A stretch of 57,375 nt of DNA from a virus. The position numbers were made by a program, and so were the translations under genes. The notes below the pieces were generated by a model, which saw only the letters and a program-made list of their open reading frames with translations, was not told the DNA's origin and did no database searches. Positions 37,975 through 44,583 of the stretch are shown here, piece after piece (position 1 is the first letter of the stretch; the number at the start of each line of letters is the position of its first letter). The DNA lies in IMG/VR virus record IMGVR_UViG_3300044568_003073, positions 1 through 57,375 of that record. One strand, written 5' to 3'.

Positions 37975-38096
37975 CAGTCAGGACAGGATTCGAACCTGTG
38001 ACATTGCAACCCTTATACTTCTCGCGTCCAAATGATTTTGAATCGTGGTGTTTTTGGGATGTGATAAACCTCTTTCACATTACGCAATACCTGACT
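37975..38096 (-). ncRNA. Long tRNA-like RNA 4
   Basis: 122 bases. Acceptor AGTCAGG/CCTGACT and T-arm ACAGG TTCGAAT CCTGT again equal those of tRNA-like RNAs 1 and 3. There is no D-arm of standard form: one base after the acceptor, ATTGC pairs with GCAAT just before the T-arm, enclosing hairpins TGTGA/TCACA and GATT/AATC. The layout is like the acceptor/T-arm/long-helix design of tmRNA but too short for an mRNA-like part. No tag-peptide frame was recognised. Confidence 0.6.
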
Positions 38097-38101
38097 ATAT
38101 G

Positions 38102-38172
38102 TTGCCCCCCAAGGATTCGAACCTCGATAAACAGAATCAAAGTCTGCTGTCCTGCCGTTAGACGAGGGGGCA
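38102..38172 (-). tRNA. tRNA-Gln(TTG)
   Basis: Acceptor TGCCCCC/GGGGGCA, anticodon stem GCAGA/TCTGT with loop CTTTGAT reading CAA, T-arm CGAGG TTCGAAT CCTTG. It is the first tRNA of the transcript from the promoter at 38234-38264. Confidence 0.92.
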
Positions 38173-38233
38173 GTGGTTTTCCAAGATGTCAAAGAACGAT
38201 GGTTTTTTAGTGAGAACCAACTCAAGAACTAAA

Positions 38234-38264
38234 CAAATATACGAATAAATTTTTAAATTTCCAA
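38234..38264 (-). promoter_or_regulatory. Main promoter of the tRNA operon
   Basis: Minus strand: AACGCAAATTTAATATTG block, TTGG (38264-38261), about 19 bases, perfect TATATTTG (38241-38234). It combines the upstream block of the class-B elements with a host-type -7 box. Confidence 0.65.
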
Positions 38265-38298
38265 GCTTTCAATATTAAATTTGCGTTAATAATAAAAA

Positions 38299-38323
38299 AG
38301 CCCGAATTTTGTGGTTCGGGCTT
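38299..38323 (-). terminator. Rho-independent terminator upstream of the tRNA operon promoter
   Basis: Minus strand hairpin AAGCCCGAA/TTCGGGCTT (38323-38299), nine perfect pairs, loop of seven, followed by a T-rich tract. It separates the early gene block from the tRNA operon. Confidence 0.85.
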
Positions 38324-38347
38324 GCTCTTTTAGATTTGTATTCTTTA

Positions 38348-38449
38348 TTAGATACACATCCACGGAACAACCCCATAGGTATAATCTACCTTAATGGCTG
38401 TAAACCAATGCTGATTTGAGAGATTACGTGGGTGTGTTATTGAATGCAT
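38348..38449 (-). CDS. Possible 33-residue peptide before the terminator
   Basis: A short frame MHSITHPRNLSNQHWFTAIK followed by 13 residues, placed between a TATATTTA box (38480-38473) and the terminator. The fit between promoter and terminator supports a transcribed unit; the coding claim is weak. It could instead be a small RNA of about 150 bases. Confidence 0.3.
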   Translation of the reverse strand: MHSITHPRNLSNQHWFTAIKVDYTYGVVPWMCI

Positions 38450-38517
38450 GATATTTTTGTTTTTTCCGAATATAAATATACAAAAAATAAATAAAAACTA
38501 TTAATTTAATTTTTTTG

Positions 38518-38591
38518 TGTTCCTGGTAGGGTTCGAACCTACGACCACCTGATTATGAGTCAGACGCTCTAACCTGCTGAGCTACGGGAAC
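38518..38591 (-). tRNA. tRNA-Met(CAT), copy 3
   Basis: Acceptor GTTCCCG/CAGGAAC (one mismatch), D-arm GCTC/GAGC, anticodon stem TCTGA/TCAGG with loop CTCATAA, T-arm GTAGG TTCGAAC CCTAC. It lies alone upstream of the main cluster. It may be methionine or lysidine-type isoleucine. Confidence 0.88.
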
Positions 38592-38598
38592 GATTTTT

Positions 38599-38718
38599 TT
38601 AGATTAATGATGTTAAAATATTACCAACAATAGCAAAGGCCCAAGCTATAATTACTAAAGTTGAAAAACCTACTGCTAAATAGTAAAATACATCATCCGG
38701 TGTGGTTTTTAGTTTCAT
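38599..38718 (-). CDS. 39-residue single-pass membrane peptide
   Basis: A short frame with one hydrophobic helix (residues 12-37, AVGFSTLVIIAWAFAIVGNI) after a polar start MKLKTTPDDVFYY. It sits seven bases upstream of tRNA-Met copy 3 and 15 bases after the next gene. Several similar one-helix peptides occur in this early region. Function unknown. Confidence 0.45.
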   Translation of the reverse strand: MKLKTTPDDVFYYLAVGFSTLVIIAWAFAIVGNILTSLI

Positions 38719-38733
38719 ACCTATTACTTTTTA

Positions 38734-38949
38734 TTAGCGATATAATGTAACAATACTACCAAACTCTTCATCAAAGATTTTAAGTAAGTTTTCATAATCA
38801 CCACTCATCATCCTATTGGTAATTTCTTTTGAATCCTTACCAAGTTGTTTGGCCAAATTTCGTGCAGTTCCTATAAGAAAGAATGCGTTTCCTTGAGGAC
38901 CAGTCAAATCAATTTCTAAATTGCGGTTGGTTGGTTTTTTCTTTATCAT
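38734..38949 (-). CDS. Small protein of unknown function
   Basis: A 71-residue protein (MIKKKPTNRNLEIDLTGPQG, then NAFFLIGTARNLAKQLGKDS). The TGPQGNAFFLIGTA stretch resembles a short conserved motif I have seen in small phage proteins, without known function. The rest is helical and acidic. It is five bases downstream of the next gene. Confidence 0.5.
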   Translation of the reverse strand: MIKKKPTNRNLEIDLTGPQGNAFFLIGTARNLAKQLGKDSKEITNRMMSGDYENLLKIFDEEFGSIVTLYR

Positions 38950-38954
38950 AATTT

Positions 38955-39281
38955 TTATTTTAAATAATTTGGTCCGTATGGGGTATAATTACAACCTTCA
39001 ATAACATTTCCACGACTAATTGCGGCGGGTTGACGGTGGGTTGCTGCTTTCAATAAATCACCTCTAAGATAAGGTTTACCTTTTAATACACCATTATTAC
39101 GGGCGATAAATCCCCACGCACAATTGTTTACTGTGATTTTGTGAAATTTACTTCCGGTGTTTAACTTTATATCAACTACCGCCCTACCGAATTGAGCATT
39201 GTAATACTCATTCAGTTGGGATGTTAATACATTCATAAAATCCTCAATAGTGGAGCAGGGGGGGCAATTCAATTGTTTCAT
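38955..39281 (-). CDS. Small protein of unknown function
   Basis: A 108-residue protein. The N-terminus has CPPCSTIEDF with two cysteines; the C-terminal part contains GVLKGKPYLRGDLLKAATHR and ISRGNVIEGCNYTPYGPNYL, including two more cysteine or aromatic-rich turns. The pattern KGKPYLRGDLLKAATHRQPA suggests a basic binding surface. No family is recognised. Confidence 0.5.
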   Translation of the reverse strand: MKQLNCPPCSTIEDFMNVLTSQLNEYYNAQFGRAVVDIKLNTGSKFHKITVNNCAWGFIARNNGVLKGKPYLRGDLLKAATHRQPAAISRGNVIEGCNYTPYGPNYLK

Positions 39282-39301
39282 ATAAAATTTAGGTTAAATC
39301 T

Positions 39302-39472
39302 TTAATTTATAAAATCTGATGTGTTGACAATAAAATCTTCTTCTTTGCCTGTATGAAAATTCTTAACAACTACAATGAATGAGTTTTCATTGAATTTACC
39401 GTGAACCATACCTTCACGAATAACTCCATTATCATTGAATTTACGAATTTCTGAAATCTTTATTTTGTTCAT
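39302..39472 (-). CDS. 56-residue protein of unknown function
   Basis: A short frame (MNKIKISEIRKFNDNGVIRE, GMVHGKFNENSFIVVVKNFH, then GKEEDFIVN). The strand pattern suggests a small beta barrel. It is nine bases downstream of the 185-residue gene and fits the operon spacing. Confidence 0.5.
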   Translation of the reverse strand: MNKIKISEIRKFNDNGVIREGMVHGKFNENSFIVVVKNFHTGKEEDFIVNTSDFIN

Positions 39473-39480
39473 AATATTAA

Positions 39481-40038
39481 TTAAGCTGTGATACCACTCA
39501 TATATGGTAATAACTCAACCTTAGCTTTTTCAGCTATCTTAGCATCTACATACTTTACAGTATCGTTAAAGGTTCTCCCACTACGGACCTCATTCACAAC
39601 CCACTCTACAGTACCAAAGCGGGGTTGGTTTTCAGTAAATGCGTATTTAACACCGGCCTCCAACTCCAATCCATTATCGGAAATAGTACCACTATTTTCA
39701 TAACTTTCATACATATCAATCATTCCATTGAATTTACCATACTCCCACATATCCACAAAATCAGAAATCGTTTTGAAGGATTGAGAGTCAATTGGAGCAC
39801 CTAATTTGGTGGATACATACACACGGAGGGAGTTACCACCCGAAAAAGAATCGGATGCCACACGGCACAGCACATTTGGGAAATTTCGTTTAACAAACTG
39901 CTTCACCAAAAGACCGGCGGTGGGGGGATTCACATACACATACTTACTACCCTTATTAGGGCCGTAGTTTTTAGTACGAATTGCTTTCAACGGGAGTTCG
40001 TAAGAAGAACCGTGGATACTAACTGAAAATTTTGTCAT
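39481..40038 (-). CDS. LPD29-like protein (putative)
   Basis: A 185-residue protein. The segment VKQFVKRNFPNVLCRVASDS then FSGGNSLRVYV matches the pattern of the LPD29 domain (a helix, then FP.....V......GG.S..V.W) found in large polyvalent proteins of phages and mobile elements. The second half (WEYGKFNGMIDMYESYENSG) is also in keeping with this family. Function of the domain is not established. GC content appears higher than in the neighbours. Confidence 0.5.
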   Translation of the reverse strand: MTKFSVSIHGSSYELPLKAIRTKNYGPNKGSKYVYVNPPTAGLLVKQFVKRNFPNVLCRVASDSFSGGNSLRVYVSTKLGAPIDSQSFKTISDFVDMWEYGKFNGMIDMYESYENSGTISDNGLELEAGVKYAFTENQPRFGTVEWVVNEVRSGRTFNDTVKYVDAKIAEKAKVELLPYMSGITA

Positions 40039-40060
40039 AATATAGGGGGTTTAATTTTTT

Positions 40061-40186
40061 TTAGGATGCTAATTCGGTATCAAATCTTTGAACAGGCTCT
40101 TTAAGCAGGTTTACCCTACAAGGTTCATCAACGATGAAAAGGTAAACAAGCAATAAACTCATTAGGTTCGTTTTCATATCTCTCAT
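40061..40186 (-). CDS. 41-residue peptide led by the repeated MRDMK start
   Basis: Frame beginning MRDMKTNLMSLLLVYLFIVD with a short hydrophobic stretch. ATG 40186 follows directly after the class-B promoter copy 4. The same ATGAGAGATATGAAA start follows two other copies of this promoter (49447 and 51323). A longer frame from 40282 runs through the promoter and is not credible. Confidence 0.45.
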   Translation of the reverse strand: MRDMKTNLMSLLLVYLFIVDEPCRVNLLKEPVQRFDTELAS

Positions 40187-40308
40187 TAACTTACAAAGTA
40201 AAGATACTACAGAAAACCTATATTTCCAAGCTTTCAATATTAAATTATCGTTAAATTTATCCACATTTTGCTCTAAATCCACGAAATAGTGTCCACTAAA
40301 TTGGACAC
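40187..40308 (-). promoter_or_regulatory. Composite promoter element (copy 4)
   Basis: Palindrome with arms GTGTCCA/TGGACAC (40289-40308), DnaA-box-like TTATCCACA (40257-40265), AACGATAATTTAATATTG block, CTTGGAAATA, then TATCTTTACTTTGTAAGTTA immediately before ATG 40186 on the minus strand. It is a nearly complete example of the element. Confidence 0.7.
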
Positions 40309-40324
40309 TATTTTATATGGGTGG

Positions 40325-40573
40325 TTAATTCCACCTTTTTTCGTGCCGTTCCTTTAATTCATTTACCTCTGATTTAACTTCCGACCAATATGCATATCCT
40401 CTATCTGCCCCCATATCACCCAACACCTCATTACAGGTTATTAATGCGCATTGGATTGCTTCACTCCACCTGCTACTACAACAATTAATTCCTGTGTTTA
40501 GGCTACCATTGTTGGGGAATGAGTAATAAAATTTATCCACCAAAAATTTTGCTTTTTCTTTTGCAGTCATCAT
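40325..40573 (-). CDS. Small protein of unknown function
   Basis: An 82-residue protein (MMTAKEKAKFLVDKFYYSFP, then INCCSSRWSEAIQCALITCN). The helical N-terminus KAKFLVDKFY and the cysteine-rich middle resemble small phage proteins of unknown role that begin with a helix and AxxCALI core. Function unknown. Confidence 0.5.
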   Translation of the reverse strand: MMTAKEKAKFLVDKFYYSFPNNGSLNTGINCCSSRWSEAIQCALITCNEVLGDMGADRGYAYWSEVKSEVNELKERHEKRWN

Positions 40574-40578
40574 AGCAT

Positions 40579-40686
40579 TTACAATTTTTTATCATTATTC
40601 TTTTTATACAAATGCGTTGTAATGATGAATATCGCAAAAATAACCATCATTATAAATGATAGTATTGTAAAATCTATTTTAATCAT
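40579..40686 (-). CDS. 35-residue single-pass membrane peptide
   Basis: Short frame MIKIDFTILSFIMMVIFAIF followed by IITTHLYKKNNDKKL: one hydrophobic helix and a basic end, as expected for an inner-membrane peptide with its C-terminus in the cytoplasm. Spacing to the neighbouring genes is short. Function unknown. Confidence 0.45.
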   Translation of the reverse strand: MIKIDFTILSFIMMVIFAIFIITTHLYKKNNDKKL

Positions 40687-40707
40687 AACTTTATTTTTTT
40701 ATTAATT

Positions 40708-41013
40708 TTATGATATCATCCAATTAATATCCTGTTTGTATGTAATACTTTCATACCCATAATACTCATTAATTGTAAATTCGGTATCAACGGGTATTAA
40801 ACATACTGATAAACCGGATATACCTCCAAGATGTATGCCTGGATAAGTTTTTTCTACATATGATATGGTGGCATCGTAATTACCTGATTCAACCAACTCA
40901 ATTAATTTTGGGTCAAAAACTGCGTTTGGTGGTGCTCCATAGGTATAAAACCCTGAACCATACCCTTCAGATATTAAGACCTTGGTCATACCATCAACAA
41001 CTACTTTTTCCAT
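40708..41013 (-). CDS. Small protein of unknown function
   Basis: A 101-residue protein (MEKVVVDGMTKVLISEGYGS, then FDPKLIELVESGNYDATISY, then IPVDTEFTINEYYGYESI). It looks like a compact alpha/beta protein. The GLSVCLIPVDTEFTINEYYG segment recurs in small phage proteins of unknown function as far as I recall. No assignment. Confidence 0.5.
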   Translation of the reverse strand: MEKVVVDGMTKVLISEGYGSGFYTYGAPPNAVFDPKLIELVESGNYDATISYVEKTYPGIHLGGISGLSVCLIPVDTEFTINEYYGYESITYKQDINWMIS

Positions 41014-41025
41014 AATGTATATTAT

Positions 41026-41196
41026 TTAATTTAAGCCAAAATAATTATCACCATCCGTAACACCATTATAATATTCTAAAAGAATAAGTTCTGCTGTTTC
41101 CTCGTCAACCCATTGGTGATATTGTGTAAATTCACCAACCCAAAATTTACCATATTGATAAGGTAAATCCCATACTGATAATTTTGTATTTTTCAT
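41026..41196 (-). CDS. 56-residue protein of unknown function
   Basis: Short frame rich in aromatic residues (LSVWDLPYQYGKFWVGEFTQ, YHQWVDEETAELILLEYYNG). It lies between the kinase gene and the 101-residue gene, with eight-base spacing to the kinase stop, so it belongs to the RNA-repair operon by position. Function unknown. Confidence 0.5.
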   Translation of the reverse strand: MKNTKLSVWDLPYQYGKFWVGEFTQYHQWVDEETAELILLEYYNGVTDGDNYFGLN

Positions 41197-41203
41197 ATCT
41201 TAA

Positions 41204-41602
41204 TTAAAGTTTAATTTCAAAACGATTACGCATTTGTTCAATCTTTTCTTCGGGTACTCCATGCTCATTGACACCATTATGGCGATTTTCAACAATGATA
41301 GAAAATACTTGATATCCATATTTAGCAGCCAATTGATAGTATGCTTCCATCTCCCACTCTTGGGTGAAAGTGTTGGAAACCACAATCCGATTTACATTGA
41401 TTTGTGGGTCATTACATCTCATCCATATTTGTGTTTGTGATTGGCAGTAATTATGTGCTAATTTAAGTTTAGAAGCATCAAAATTATATTTACCATCCAC
41501 CATAAAGTATTGGTCGGCTTCAATATTAATACCACCAAGCGCTTTAGCAAGGGTTGATTTACCCGAACCTGGCAGGCCACGAACTAAAAATAACTTTTTC
41601 AT
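41204..41602 (-). CDS. P-loop polynucleotide kinase-like protein (Pnkp kinase half)
   Basis: A 132-residue protein with Walker A GLPGSGKST (9-17), a following EADQYF with D32 (the catalytic aspartate position in polynucleotide kinases), HNYCQSQTQIWM, the VVSNTFTQEWEM segment and the YYQLAAKYGYQV core. This resembles T4 Pnkp kinase and N4BP2-like kinases. It would phosphorylate 5'-OH RNA ends. In T4 kinase and phosphatase are one protein; here the phosphatase is a separate gene two genes upstream. It acts with the ligase in RNA repair. Confidence 0.75.
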   Translation of the reverse strand: MKKLFLVRGLPGSGKSTLAKALGGINIEADQYFMVDGKYNFDASKLKLAHNYCQSQTQIWMRCNDPQINVNRIVVSNTFTQEWEMEAYYQLAAKYGYQVFSIIVENRHNGVNEHGVPEEKIEQMRNRFEIKL

Positions 41603-41606
41603 TTTG

Positions 41607-41777
41607 TTAAACCTCTTTTTTTAAAGTAACCCAAAGTATTAGATATATCCAAAATGCGTATGGGAATATAAATAAAAATCCTATTCTCCAAAGGATTGGT
41701 GGTATTCCACTCCATTTACCAAGTCCATCACATACCCCACCAATATAACCACCATTACCTAAAAATAACTTATCCAT
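41607..41777 (-). CDS. Small PspC-domain membrane protein
   Basis: A 56-residue frame missed by length filters. It has the PspC pattern: GGYIGGVCDGLGKWSGIPPI (turn-rich start with GVC.GL) followed by LWRIGFLFIF and a hydrophobic IYLILWVTL helix. PspC proteins sense membrane stress in bacteria. Its position between the kinase and phosphatase genes is unexpected. It may protect the membrane during infection. Confidence 0.65.
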   Translation of the reverse strand: MDKLFLGNGGYIGGVCDGLGKWSGIPPILWRIGFLFIFPYAFWIYLILWVTLKKEV

Positions 41778-41795
41778 TATTCTATATGCTTTCTA

Positions 41796-42248
41796 TTAGA
41801 ATTCGCCATAATTTACCTGAAAGCATGCAATTCCCCTATCCCGCCACATCTTTACTACCTTATCCCTATCATCAAAAACGCAGAGGATTTTATTACCATC
41901 ATTAAGTAATTCATCCAACCACCCGGATTTCAGTACATCATCGGGAGTGTAATCTTTTTGAGGTCGCATATGAAGAAAATCGTAATCTACTCCATTGGAT
42001 TTCAACCAAGCTTCAGTTTCGGTTTTGGATATTGAATCCCTACCCGAAAAAATACCTACAGTATATCCGGCCGATTTCATTGCGGAAAAGGCCGAGATAA
42101 CAGGCAGATTCGGTTTATCCAACTGAATGTTTTGTGGGTCAAAAAATACACCCCAATTTAATTTACCATTCTGCTTTGTTGCTTTTTCTCGCCTAGCATC
42201 AATTAAGGCAAGAGTACCATCCAAATCAAATATAACTATAGTTTTCAT
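41796..42248 (-). CDS. HAD phosphatase, Pnkp 3'-phosphatase-like
   Basis: About 150 residues. VIFDLDGTL gives the DxDGT nucleophile motif, GIFSGRDS gives motif II, and the end CVFDDRDKVVKMWRDRGIAC followed by FQVNYGEF matches the C-terminal phosphatase domain of T4 polynucleotide kinase very well. It would remove 3' or 2',3'-cyclic phosphates from broken RNA. The start at 42248 follows a host-type promoter whose -7 box covers 42252-42259, so the message is near-leaderless; the upstream in-frame ATG at 42254 overlaps that box. Confidence 0.85.
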   Translation of the reverse strand: MKTIVIFDLDGTLALIDARREKATKQNGKLNWGVFFDPQNIQLDKPNLPVISAFSAMKSAGYTVGIFSGRDSISKTETEAWLKSNGVDYDFLHMRPQKDYTPDDVLKSGWLDELLNDGNKILCVFDDRDKVVKMWRDRGIACFQVNYGEF

Positions 42249-42251
42249 ATA

Positions 42252-42283
42252 CAAATATACAAATTAAATTTTAAATATCCAAA
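42252..42283 (-). promoter_or_regulatory. Host-type promoter before the phosphatase gene
   Basis: Minus strand: TTTGG (42283-42279), 19 bases, perfect TATATTTG (42259-42252). It overlaps the end of the spacer after the ligase gene and gives separate transcription of phosphatase, PspC-like and kinase genes. Confidence 0.65.
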
Positions 42284-43327
42284 TTAAAGTTTAGAAAATT
42301 TAGGTTGGATTATTTTCCATATCAACCTCGAATAATCTTTATAATCATACATCTTAAATAAGATTGCCGGGTACTTATGCTTTTTAGCAAGTTCAGCGAA
42401 CCTGGCACGATTTTCAAATTCATCGGATTTACTAAGAATCCTAAATATCCAAATATATTCATCCTCTATTTTATTGTATTTATCCACCAACTTATTTGAG
42501 TATTGGCGAATCTTATCATAAAATTCATCGGGAACATCGGTTAGGGTTGATAGAATATCACCACCATTAGAAAGAACTTCCCATACTGCGGTAGTAGAAA
42601 GGTGGGTCATTATTCGGTGAAGTCTTAAATATTCTTCACCTTTTATTTTAACCCTATCACCATTTGAAAAACGAACTACGAATCCTTCCTGATTGTTTTT
42701 TACCATACCTTTTAATAGGTTGTAGTTAGATATAGTATCGTATTTCTTTACTAAATCCCAACCTTTAAAAGTAGCTGGTTCACCCCAATAAATTTCAAAA
42801 GTAGATGAATCATCTCGCAAAATTTCTTCACCGGTATCGGTTTTAATAGCAGCAAGTAAAACAAGTCGGCTCACTCCACCATAATCAACAACTATCCTAT
42901 TTTCGGGATAGATTATCTCAAACAGGTAGGTGTAACCATCTACTAAAATTTCAGAAAAATTATACCTATCACCCCAATTAGCCATCCATATAGCTTGTTC
43001 GGATGTGAACGAACCACGAGTAGCATAAACAGCCCGGCCTTCCCACATAAAAACGATTCCTAAAGAACCATCCATTTTTTCAAAAACCTCAAACTTTTGG
43101 GTTGGTGTATGCTTTTTCTCTTCAATATTAAAAAACTTTTGGAATGGACGAGCAACTATTTGACCACTACCATCAGTAACAAGACCTCTACATTGTAAAG
43201 TAATCTCATCCCACAAACCTTCATATTGAACCTTTTCGGTATAGTTCCATATAGTAAGTGGTAAGGTTGGGTGAATCTGCGAATATAACAATCCCCTCTC
43301 CTTATAATCATTTAATATATCTAACAT
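42284..43327 (-). CDS. RNA ligase (T4 Rnl1-like)
   Basis: A 347-residue protein, close to T4 Rnl1 (374). Motifs of nucleotidyltransferases are present in order: CRGLVTDGSGQIVARPFQKF (46-65), motif I KMDGS with Lys84, ATRGSFTSEQA, a motif-III-like YLFEIIYPENRIVVDY, motif IV EGFVVRF (around 219) and motif V VKIKGEEY. It would seal 5'-phosphate and 3'-OH RNA ends, for example tRNAs cut in the anticodon loop. The phosphatase and kinase genes follow directly, completing the repair pathway. Confidence 0.85.
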   Translation of the reverse strand: MLDILNDYKERGLLYSQIHPTLPLTIWNYTEKVQYEGLWDEITLQCRGLVTDGSGQIVARPFQKFFNIEEKKHTPTQKFEVFEKMDGSLGIVFMWEGRAVYATRGSFTSEQAIWMANWGDRYNFSEILVDGYTYLFEIIYPENRIVVDYGGVSRLVLLAAIKTDTGEEILRDDSSTFEIYWGEPATFKGWDLVKKYDTISNYNLLKGMVKNNQEGFVVRFSNGDRVKIKGEEYLRLHRIMTHLSTTAVWEVLSNGGDILSTLTDVPDEFYDKIRQYSNKLVDKYNKIEDEYIWIFRILSKSDEFENRARFAELAKKHKYPAILFKMYDYKDYSRLIWKIIQPKFSKL

Positions 43328-43343
43328 ACTAAATTTTATCTTA

Positions 43344-43598
43344 CTAATTATAGAATAATCCTTCAGATAACTTAATGCTTAATGTATGGTCCATATAATC
43401 CCACGCGTGCATTCCTGCTATTTCCCTTAGTTTACTATCTCTAGCTAACCACATAACACTATCATATTGTAATTCCCCAATATAATTGGAGGATTTCATT
43501 TGTTCCAAAATTGCGGAAACCGATAAGGGATACTTATCAGCCTGTCCTTCAATTACTGCTTTAGCTTCCTGCTTCAATCGCTCAAATAGATTTTTCAT
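43344..43598 (-). CDS. Small protein of unknown function
   Basis: An 84-residue protein, helical (LFERLKQ, EAKAVIEGQA, SAILEQMKSSNYIGELQYDS, then LREIAGMHAWDYMDHTL). It lies 16 bases upstream of the RNA ligase and downstream of class-B promoter copy 5, so it leads the RNA-repair operon. Function unknown. Confidence 0.5.
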   Translation of the reverse strand: MKNLFERLKQEAKAVIEGQADKYPLSVSAILEQMKSSNYIGELQYDSVMWLARDSKLREIAGMHAWDYMDHTLSIKLSEGLFYN

Positions 43599-43609
43599 AA
43601 TTTTTATTT

Positions 43610-43680
43610 TTTAATTTACAATGTAAAGATATTACAGAAAGAGCAATTTTCCAAGCTTTCAATATTAAATTATCGTTAAG
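43610..43680 (-). promoter_or_regulatory. Class-B promoter (copy 5) of the RNA-repair operon
   Basis: Minus strand: AACGATAATTTAATATTG, CTTGGAAAAT, TATCTTTACATTGTAAATTA before ATG 43598. No DnaA-box-like site or palindrome. Confidence 0.6.
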
Positions 43681-43880
43681 TTTTTCTCAATAATGAGACG
43701 AACCCGTTCCCTATCAACGGAATCAAATTCAATGTCGCTTAATGGCATGCTTTCCAAATACTCATTACAGGCGGCAATAATCCCCTTTTTTGTAGTAAGT
43801 GGGTAAATACCATTACGCAACTCATAAAAAGTTATACAATATTTGTAAAACTCTTTGATTAAAACTGAATATTTTTTCAT
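43665..43880 (-). CDS. Small protein of unknown function
   Basis: A 71-residue protein (KKYSVLIKEFYKYCITFYEL then RNGIYPLTTKKGIIAACNEY). The IYPLTTKKGIIAACNEYL segment is a small helix-turn pattern. Its stop overlaps the upstream block of promoter copy 5. It is controlled by composite promoter copy 6. Function unknown. Confidence 0.45.
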   Translation of the reverse strand: MKKYSVLIKEFYKYCITFYELRNGIYPLTTKKGIIAACNEYLESMPLSDIEFDSVDRERVRLIIEKNLTII

Positions 43881-43889
43881 ATCTTTTTT

Positions 43890-43989
43890 TGTTACATAGT
43901 AAAGATACTACTAAAACCCCATATTTCCAAGCTTTTTTCCCAAAAGTTATCCACATTTTAGGGTTAAAAAGTGTCCAATATATTGGACA
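43890..43989 (-). promoter_or_regulatory. Composite promoter element (copy 6)
   Basis: Perfect 18-base palindrome TGTCCAATATATTGGACA at 43972-43989, DnaA-box-like TTATCCACA at 43947-43955, CTTGGAAATA and TATCTTTACTATGTAAC before the ATG at 43880. Confidence 0.7.
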
Positions 43990-44076
43990 GTTCTTATTGA
44001 CCTTGGGTCTGTGAATCTACAATCCCAAAAACCTCACTTATAACCGAAACAATTCGATATGGGATTATTTTATTTA

Positions 44077-44472
44077 TTATCTACTCAAAAATGATAGTTG
44101 AACTTCTTTTAAAAGTTTCCTGCCCAATTTTTTATCAGTACGCAAGGTAGATTTGTTTTTTACACTCAATAATGTATTAGCCCTCACCAACTTTTCTATT
44201 TCAGTTTCGTTGTAACCCATACTTTTCCACGTCTCAATTAATTTACTTTCGATACCCCTAAGTTGTTCACTAATCTCATTTTCCATATGAGATTGGTTTA
44301 TCTTAAAAAAGATATTACCACGCCTTATTTTATCCAAAAAAGAATAACCCATACGGGACATGCAAAAGTGTTGGTAAATCTGCCTACGTTGGTTATAATC
44401 CATACCTACCATCTTTTTTTCCATAATTTCTACCGTTTCTTTGAAACGGTACCTTTTATTATTTGCACACAT
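44077..44472 (-). CDS. Helical basic protein of unknown function
   Basis: A 131-residue, lysine/arginine-rich, helical protein (MCANNKRYRFKETVEIMEKK, MSRMGYSFLDKIRRGNIFFK, then ESKLIETWKSMGYNETEIEK). A C-terminal basic stretch (LRTDKKLGRKLLKEVQ) suggests nucleic-acid binding. It has a host-type promoter about 40 bases upstream. No family is recognised. Confidence 0.5.
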   Translation of the reverse strand: MCANNKRYRFKETVEIMEKKMVGMDYNQRRQIYQHFCMSRMGYSFLDKIRRGNIFFKINQSHMENEISEQLRGIESKLIETWKSMGYNETEIEKLVRANTLLSVKNKSTLRTDKKLGRKLLKEVQLSFLSR

Positions 44473-44511
44473 AGTTTTATTGTTTAATATTTTTTATTTA
44501 GTTAGTTATTA

Positions 44512-44583
44512 CAAATATACGAAGTAAATTTTAATTTTCCAAATCTCAATAGAAAAATTTACTACTCATATTTGAGGACGTTA
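44512..44583 (-). promoter_or_regulatory. Host-type promoter within a duplicated intergenic unit (copy 1)
   Basis: Minus strand: TTTGG (44543-44539) and TATATTTG (44519-44512). The upstream flank (44544-44583, minus strand beginning near the stop of the zinc-ribbon gene) is nearly the same as at 45464-45503, so promoter and flank were copied together. Confidence 0.6.

Noticed and set aside
34438-38096. tmRNA, RNase P RNA or group I intron as explanation of the structured RNAs
   Set aside because: No tag-peptide frame with its conserved flanks, no RNase P core, and no group I P/Q/R/S elements were recognised; lengths are too short for tmRNA.
40061-40282. A 73-residue frame starting at 40282
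   Set aside because: It would be translated through composite promoter copy 4; the start at 40186 follows the promoter.
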